DNA of 22,747 nt. Source: Chrysochromulina parva. Taxonomy: Eukaryota > Haptophyta > Prymnesiales > Chrysochromulinaceae. The notes beneath the pieces are model-generated. The model worked only from the letters and a program-made list of their open reading frames with translations, was not told where the DNA came from and made no database searches. The position numbers were made by a program, and so were the translations under genes. The stretch's first letter is position 1, and each line of letters begins with the position of its first letter. The DNA lies in assembly GCA_002887195.1 (NCBI GenBank), contig PJAB01000641.1, positions 1-22,747 on the forward strand. The letters are read 5' to 3'. Shown here piece by piece: positions 18,391 through 22,747 of this stretch.

Positions 18391-18787
18391 AAAGTCGACT
18401 AGCCACGCGTGCAACCGCCTAGATCAATTCATTACCGCGGAGATCAATATATAGCGGAGCTGGCGGGCCCCGGTCCTTCCAGCACACATACATGTAAGTG
18501 GGAGACAGTAGACACCAGTAAGCGAAGGCCTGCAAAGTAGAAATCTCGGCATACGGCTGAGCAGGGCACGTCCACTTGCGAATTCACAGAGCCTTCTCTG
18601 TGCGTCGCGCTCGCAAAAGCGGCGCGTGACCAAACTCGTCGTGAGAGTTTTGCGAACGCGCCGCTCGCTTTTTGCGCACGCTTTTTGCGCTTTGCGACCT
18701 GATCATGTCGACCACAGACTTGAACAACGCGCTCCACCACACGCGATCGTTTTTTTTGCGCACGCTTTTGCGCTTTGCGACCTGATC
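18391..18787. promoter_or_regulatory. 5' region of the histone-fusion gene, with a duplicated start segment
   Basis: These 397 bases separate the small membrane protein from the histone-fusion start. A TATA-like AATATATAG lies near 18445-18453. A perfect 10-base inverted repeat (AGCGGCGCGT 18618-18627, ACGCGCCGCT 18656-18665) can form a hairpin just before T-runs. An ~80-base segment that includes the start codon is duplicated. The upstream copy has its own ATG at 18705 and stops at 18783-18785, two bases before the main ATG. Confidence 0.5.
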
Positions 18788-18832
18788 ATGTCGACCACGG
18801 ACTTGAACAACGCGCTCCACCACACGCGATCG
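18669..18832 (+). repeat. Tandem ~80-base duplication spanning the start codon
   Basis: Copy 1 (18669-18749) and copy 2 (18753-18832) differ by one T in a T-run and one A/G change. Both contain the sequence for [15 protein letters not shown]. The copies are 83 bases apart at the ATG and therefore in different frames, so copy 1 gives only a 26-codon upstream open frame. Confidence 0.9.
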
Positions 18833-21800
18833 TCGAGAGAGCCGGCCGTTGAGCTAGTGAGAGGCACTTGGAAGTCGGTGGAAGACTTCTCCCGTCCTCG
18901 ATCGACATCGCTCTTTGGCGCGTCCATCATCAAGGTCCTCAAGCAGGTGCATCCCGACACGCACCTCTCGCCCGAGGGCAGCCGCATCGTGGAGGACATG
19001 CTCGCCGAGAACTTCCACACCATCTCCATGTGTGCGTACAAGGACTTCGGCCCCGCCTTCTCCGCCATCATCGGATCTACCAGACTCGCACCAGAGGCGA
19101 AAGCCGCAGCAGAGCCGAAGTTGGTGGCAGGCAGTCTGCCAATGCAAGCACTCACACCTCCGGTCGCAGCGCCTGCACCCGTAGCAGAGCCTAAGTTGAT
19201 GGCAGGCACCTGGGCGACGATAGCGGCAGTGGCCACGGCGGCAGCGGCCGCGGCGGCGGCGGCCGCGGCGGCGGCTGCCGCGGCGGCGGCGGTGGGGTGG
19301 GTGGAGGAGCAGGCAATGGTGGCGGCGGTGGTGACAGTGGTGGCGGTGGCGACGGTGGCAAAGGCGGCCACAGTGGCAAGGTTGGCGACGGTGGCTAGCC
19401 TGCTAATGCAAGCACCAACACCTCCCGTCGCAGCGCCTGCACCCGTCGTTGTTATCGGCAAGAACATGGGCGGCGGCCAACCGATGGACACAGCTCCGCC
19501 TGGTCCGCCTGGTCCGCCTGCGGCCCCTGCCAGCAAGAAGGCACCCTTCGATCGCGACCAGGCGATCAACTACTTGACCAAGATCAAGACACGCTTCGCC
19601 AAGCAGCCCGAGACGTACATTTCCTTCCTCGAGAAAATGCACACGTGCCAAAAGGAGAAGGAGACCATTTTGGAGATGTACGAGCAAGTCTCTCACCTCT
19701 TCGAAGGCCACGCCGACTTGCTCAGCGAGTTTTCGCAGCTCCTGCCCGACGGCTCCGCGGAGTCAATCGCCGAGCTGGCATTTTCACCAGAAGACTTTGA
19801 GGCGCCACAGCAGCCCGCGGCCATCTCCACGGCACCGCCCGCACTGCCCCGTTCTCTTTTTCCTGATGGCATGGCGTCCGCTGATGGCAAGGTCGCTCCG
19901 ACCTCGAGCACGGACTCGTCGGCACCCGCGCAGTGCACCGCCGGCTGCGGCTTCTTCGGCAGCGCCCACACTGGCGGCATGTGCTCCAAGTGCTACAAGG
20001 AGACGATCGACCACCTAGGAACGAAATCTAAATGGGCGATTTTTGATAAGCTACCATTTGCGGCGTGGCTCGACGCAATACGGGCTGAGGAAGGCGATGA
20101 CTATCATCCAGATTCTAGTCCAGATGCCGTCGAGGGAGTCGAAGATGCCGTCGAGGGATTTGACATCCAAGGCGCTGTGCACCTCATCCTTGGCGGCGAG
20201 CTCGCCAAGCATGCCGTTTCAGAGGGCACCAAGGCTGTCGTGTGCGTCGCCTGTCTCGCGCCTGGAGCCTAGAGCCCGCCAATGACCCTCCCAGCCTCCC
20301 TGTCTCATTGCTGTCCGACTCCGCCACCCCATCCCGCTATTCCTGACTGACCTCCGCCACACTCACCGCCATCCCCACCGCGTCACCCCCACCGCGTGCA
20401 CGTCGCAGCAAGTTCCACAGCAACTCGATGGATTCGAGGTATTCGTGCGACCGCGCGAGCAAGGCCGGCCTGCAATTTCCCGTTGCGGTCGTCGGCCAGC
20501 TCCTTGACGCGCTCACTGGTGGACGCGCGTCGGAGGACGCGGCCGTCTACATCGCCGCGGTGCTCGAATACCTGACGGCGGAGATCCTTGAGCTGAGCGG
20601 CAATATGGCGCGCGATAACCGCACGAGCATTATCGTGCCACGTCACATCTTCCTCGCGATTCGCAACGATGAGGATCTCAACCGTCTCTACCGCGGATCG
20701 ATCTCCGAGGGCGGTGTGATGCCTCACATTCATGCTCTCGTCAGCTCATTACCGGACGACTCCATCTTTGTGTGTGGACGCGAACCCGACGGCACGCTGA
20801 TGGTGCCAACAGGGGAGCTGTTCGAACAATCCAAGGTGCGCTCTGATCCGGCAGCCGACACGCCGTCATTGGACGAGAACTGCAAGAACCTGGCTGAGAG
20901 GGCGAAGGCGGAGCGGAAGAAGCTCGCGGCAGAGGAGCAGCGAGCGCTAGACGGTGGCCATTGCATCGAAGAGTGCGATCTAGCGTTTTCGCTGGCAAAG
21001 CTGACCAAGGGTCCGAAGGGATTCGAATACGAGGGGCCTCTCGAGCTATACCTGGCTGCCGAGGGTCCGACCGAGAGTGGCGAGGACCTTGGCAAAGGCC
21101 TCGTGGAAGACGGCGGAAAACCCTTGCGGCATTTCCGTGACAACATCCACGGTTTGACTCCAAGCTGCTTGCTTCGCCTGTGCGCTCGTGCGGGCGTGAT
21201 CAACATCTCCAAGGAGGTCTTTGAGGAGCTCCGCGGCATCACCAAGGTCTTCCTGGAGAGGGAGATCCGCCACGCGGTCACCATGTGCGAACACGCCCGA
21301 CGCCGCACGGTGTTGGCGTCCGACGCCCTTGTCGGGTGGGTATCGAGGAGTCGCGAGTGCGACGCGTATTCGATGACTCTTTATGGCCACGGGCTGAACC
21401 AGGATATGCTCCTGCGCGAGGCGGCGCGACAGCTGCCCACCTCCGATGGGGTGGCAGTGAGTGGCGGCTCACGCATCGACTGGAGTGCCGAGGTCGACCA
21501 GCAACTGGAAGACGACAAGGCGACCGTCGAGGAGGCGCTCGAGGAGCTGCGGGAGGCTGCAAAGGAGGAAGAGGATGCCGCTGCAGAAAGGGCAGCTCGC
21601 AGAGCGCGCCGTCGAGTGGCTGACGACGACGATGACGACGACGACGATGACGACGTTGACGACGATGACGACGATGACGACGAGGCAGGGAAGAAGAATG
21701 GCCGGGATCTCAAATCGCTGCGTGCAGCGTCGCGGAACCTCGTCAAGACCGAGCAGCGCGGCTACCAAGGGCCGGTCTTCCCCTTTGGTAGCTTCGTTCG

Positions 21801-21999
21801 CCTCGTGGCAGAGATCGGCGAGGATTTCAAGACGGATCTGACCTACGAGCCGCGCTACATTCGCGTCCTGTACGACCGAACCGAGGCGTACCTGGTCAGC
21901 CTTCTCGAGGACGCCAACTTGATCGCCATCCATCGCGAGTCCGTCCCCTTGCCCTACGACTTGCAACTTGCCCGGCGCATCCGTGGCGAGCGCGCCTAA
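18788..21999 (+). CDS. Four-histone fusion H2B(PAH-A20 insert)-H2A-H4-H3 (two exons)
   Basis: The proposed exons are 18788-20241 and 20409-21999, giving 1014 residues. The ATG at 18788 is the second copy of a duplicated start. Domains: H2B helices 1-2 (about 38-95, with [10 protein letters not shown] identical to H2B); a low-complexity Ala/Val linker; a Sin3-type PAH domain (254-321); an A20 zinc finger with Cys 383, 387, 399, 402; H2B helix 3 and C-terminal helix (457-490, [15 protein letters not shown] identical to H2B); H2A (500-596, [12 protein letters not shown]); H4 (722-813, [13 protein letters not shown]); an aspartate run (890-910); and H3 (921-1014, ending at RIRGERA exactly as H3 does). 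H2A acidic-patch residues are kept, while canonical H3 and H4 tails are missing. If 20242-20408 is not spliced, the locus is two genes: H2B-PAH-A20 (stop 20270-20272) and H2A-H4-H3 (ATG 20428). Domain calls are strong; the single-protein model is moderately strong. A specialised chromatin role is inferred. Confidence 0.85.
18899..19072 (+). other. H2B domain, N-terminal half (helices 1-2)
   Basis: [18 protein letters not shown] aligns with the H2B helix 1 and loop 1, and [16 protein letters not shown] with helix 2. After about residue 90 the similarity ends abruptly where H2B loop 2 should begin. Confidence 0.85.
19201..19400 (+). repeat. GCG / GGTGGC low-complexity tract in coding sequence
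   Basis: In the main frame it encodes 18 alanines and then a Val/Ala-rich stretch (residues 151-206). In another frame it reads as Gly/Ser/Asp/Arg-rich, like a flexible linker, until TAG at 19396-19398. Copies of [10 protein letters not shown] in the main frame flank it on both sides. Confidence 0.75.
19547..19750 (+). other. PAH domain inside the split H2B
   Basis: [46 protein letters not shown] and LLPDGS follow the four-helix pattern of Sin3 paired amphipathic helix domains, closely matching in length. It is more like Sin3 PAH domains than are the two PAH domains of the gene at 11180. Confidence 0.85.
19934..20011 (+). other. A20-type zinc finger inside the split H2B
   Basis: The spacing C-x3-C-x11-C-x2-C, with GCGFFGS and MCSKCYKE, is diagnostic of A20 zinc fingers, many of which bind ubiquitin. 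Such fingers are common in stress-associated proteins but are not known to me inside a histone. Confidence 0.9.
20156..20241 (+). other. H2B domain, C-terminal half (helix 3 and C-helix)
   Basis: [20 protein letters not shown] and the following SEGTKAV align with H2B helix 3 and its C-terminal helix, with near identity over [15 protein letters not shown]. The reading continues as VKFHSNS in the next exon if 20242-20408 is removed, resembling the usual TKYTSS end of H2B. Confidence 0.9.
20242..20408 (+). other. Inferred intron joining H2B to H2A-H4-H3
   Basis: The donor GTGCGTCGCC and acceptor CACGTCGCAG give 167 bases, phase 2. CTGAC branch-like words lie at about 20344-20352, roughly 60 bases before the acceptor, followed by a C-rich stretch. 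Joining restores a natural H2B end and stays in frame with H2A. A second possible acceptor at 20420 is also in frame. Confidence 0.65.
20452..20742 (+). other. H2A domain
   Basis: [43 protein letters not shown] and [10 protein letters not shown] align along the whole H2A fold and docking segment. The six acidic-patch positions are all acidic. Several basic residues of helix N and loop 2 are replaced. The basic N-terminal tail is missing. Confidence 0.95.
21118..21393 (+). other. H4 domain
   Basis: [55 protein letters not shown] and TLYGHG align with H4 from its helix N to its end. The acetylatable Gly/Lys tail is absent, and the loop-1 KRIS arginine is replaced (INIS). A spacer of about 125 residues separates it from H2A. 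Confidence 0.92.
21622..21684 (+). repeat. Aspartate-coding tract between H4 and H3
   Basis: GAC/GAT codons give 11 Asp, one Val, 8 Asp and a Glu. Such acidic runs are typical of histone chaperones and can mask histone DNA-binding surfaces. It follows a basic cluster (RRARRRV). Confidence 0.95.
21715..21996 (+). other. H3 domain
   Basis: [33 protein letters not shown] and [13 protein letters not shown] align with the H3 fold to its very last residue. Positions before about GYQG match only weakly the H3 helix N, and the tail carrying K4, K9, K27 and K36 is absent. Confidence 0.93.
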
Positions 22000-22747
22000 G
22001 CATGCTGGTGGCGTCAGCGGCAACGCGTCGAACTGAGGTCTGAGCGGTTCTCATCCGGTTGCGGTGGCGGCGATTTTGAGTGAGAGTGCTCTATCTGAAC
22101 GCGAGAGAACACGAGCTACCCCGACAGTGCGTCGGAACAAGGCCGGGGCCCCTGAAAGCCCTGATTTGCGGGTAGTGCAGTGGGGGGATTTCCATTTTCG
22201 GAGAAGGTGATCGGCTACTAACCGACACATCTGAAGTGCTAAGTGGTTGAGTATAAGGATTAAGGTGGGTGAGTTCGATACGTGGTGAGTTCGATCGTCT
22301 CGCTGATGCCTGATCTCACACGCGCCGACAGTGTTCGGTTGCGCGCATGCGCGGCAACCGCCGCGGGTGTGCGGCGCGCGGCGTCCGACCGTTTGGCGTC
22401 GCCGCGCGCGGCGCGCTGGCCGCTGCGCGCGCTCGAACCCGCCGCAACGCCGGACGGCGGGAACGAGCGCACTGCGCGCTCGCACGTACGAATTTACGTA
22501 TCGTACCAATGAAAACAGGGCGGCTTGCGCTTGGCGGCCCGAGGTTGAACCTGTGCGCTGTGGAGTGTGGAGCAGCGCCCGTGCGTCGCTGGGTCCATAA
22601 GGCACGCTCCACGCCTCCACGCGCGCACCAGCTCGCACAGCACCTCCTACCACCAGCGTCCTCCCATGCGTCCTCCGTCGCCCGCGGCCCGCGCGGCGGC
22701 GCCAGCTCGCACAGCACCTCCACCAGCGTCCTCCCATGCGTCCTCCG
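22000..22747. other. 3' flank of the histone-fusion gene, no gene recognised
   Basis: No stem-loop of the canonical replication-dependent histone mRNA type was seen just after the stop, which suggests ordinary polyadenylation. Further on there is a direct repeat of GTGGTGAGTTCGAT-like sequence (about 22265-22295), a very GC-rich block (22320-22480), and a repeat cut by the window end. Open frames on the minus strand are Arg/Ala-rich and unconvincing. Confidence 0.6.
22628..22747. repeat. Direct repeat at the window end
   Basis: A segment of about 50 bases starting CCAGCTCGCACAGCACCTCC (22628-22677) recurs at 22702-22747 with a four-base deletion. The spacing is about 72 bases and the second copy runs to the window edge, so more copies may follow. 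Confidence 0.8.

Noticed and set aside
18703..19569. 288-codon open frame on minus within the histone-fusion gene
   Set aside because: It is antisense to the H2B segment and the GCG tract; its Ala/Thr runs come from the triplet repeat.
18788..21999. Giant-virus insertion as the source of the whole segment
   Set aside because: The introns and the ordinary host genes on the same side, with a plastid protein about 2.5 kb away, argue for a host gene. Ancient acquisition of the histone part remains open.
20428..21999. Bacterial or archaeal histone-like proteins
   Set aside because: The domains match eukaryotic H2A, H4 and H3 individually, including the exact H3 C terminus.
22000..22130. Histone mRNA 3' stem-loop after the histone fusion
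   Set aside because: I searched for the GGCYCTTYTCAGRGCC-type hairpin by eye and found none.
22380..22450. tRNA on minus suggested by GGGTTCGAG near 22430
   Set aside because: The flanking bases do not form a T-stem and no A-box or acceptor stem fits.

Overview
The window is GC-rich nuclear DNA of a eukaryote, most likely a photosynthetic protist with a secondary red-type plastid (a haptophyte-like alga would fit, but the lineage is not proven). The reasons: a PsbP-like protein with a hydrophobic leader plus a twin-arginine motif, a Dus1-type tRNA enzyme, a vacuolar-type serine carboxypeptidase, Sin3-type PAH domains, and four introns inferred here with GTG(A/C)G donors and CAG acceptors. 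No bacterial operon features, tRNA, rRNA, CRISPR array or transposase were seen.

Layout: 1-1468 is repeat-rich with no convincing gene. An EF-hand/IQ protein (1469-2701, minus) is head-to-head with a Dus1-like tRNA-dihydrouridine synthase (2911-4308, plus). Next come a membrane-anchored matrixin-like metalloprotease whose catalytic domain is interrupted by two membrane spans (4534-7149, plus), a 2OG-Fe(II) oxygenase (7988-9253, minus) and a serine carboxypeptidase (9578-10930, minus). Divergent from the latter is a two-exon gene (11180-14423, plus) with two PAH domains, a CAF-1-like winged helix and a RING-like zinc finger. After a 1 kb gap lie the PsbP-like protein (15425-16294, plus), a coiled-coil protein (16661-17644, minus) and a small membrane protein (17800-18390, plus).

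The outstanding locus is 18788-21999 (plus). It encodes recognisable parts of all four core histones in the order H2B, H2A, H4, H3. The H2B fold is split: helices 1-2 are at the N terminus, then come about 370 residues holding a PAH domain and an A20 zinc finger, then H2B helix 3 and the C-terminal helix. A phase-2 intron at 20242-20408 would join H2B in frame to H2A-H4-H3, giving a 1014-residue four-histone protein. Without that intron the locus is two adjacent genes, a split H2B-PAH-A20 protein and an H2A-H4-H3 triplet. The H2B-H2A / H4-H3 order is that of the histone doublets of Marseilleviridae. Canonical H3 and H4 tails are absent and an aspartate tract precedes H3, so this is unlikely to be bulk chromatin histone.

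The PAH/CAF-1-like gene about 4.4 kb upstream shares the PAH module and carries a domain from a histone H3-H4 chaperone. A link between the two genes is an inference from domains and proximity; three apparently unrelated genes lie between them.
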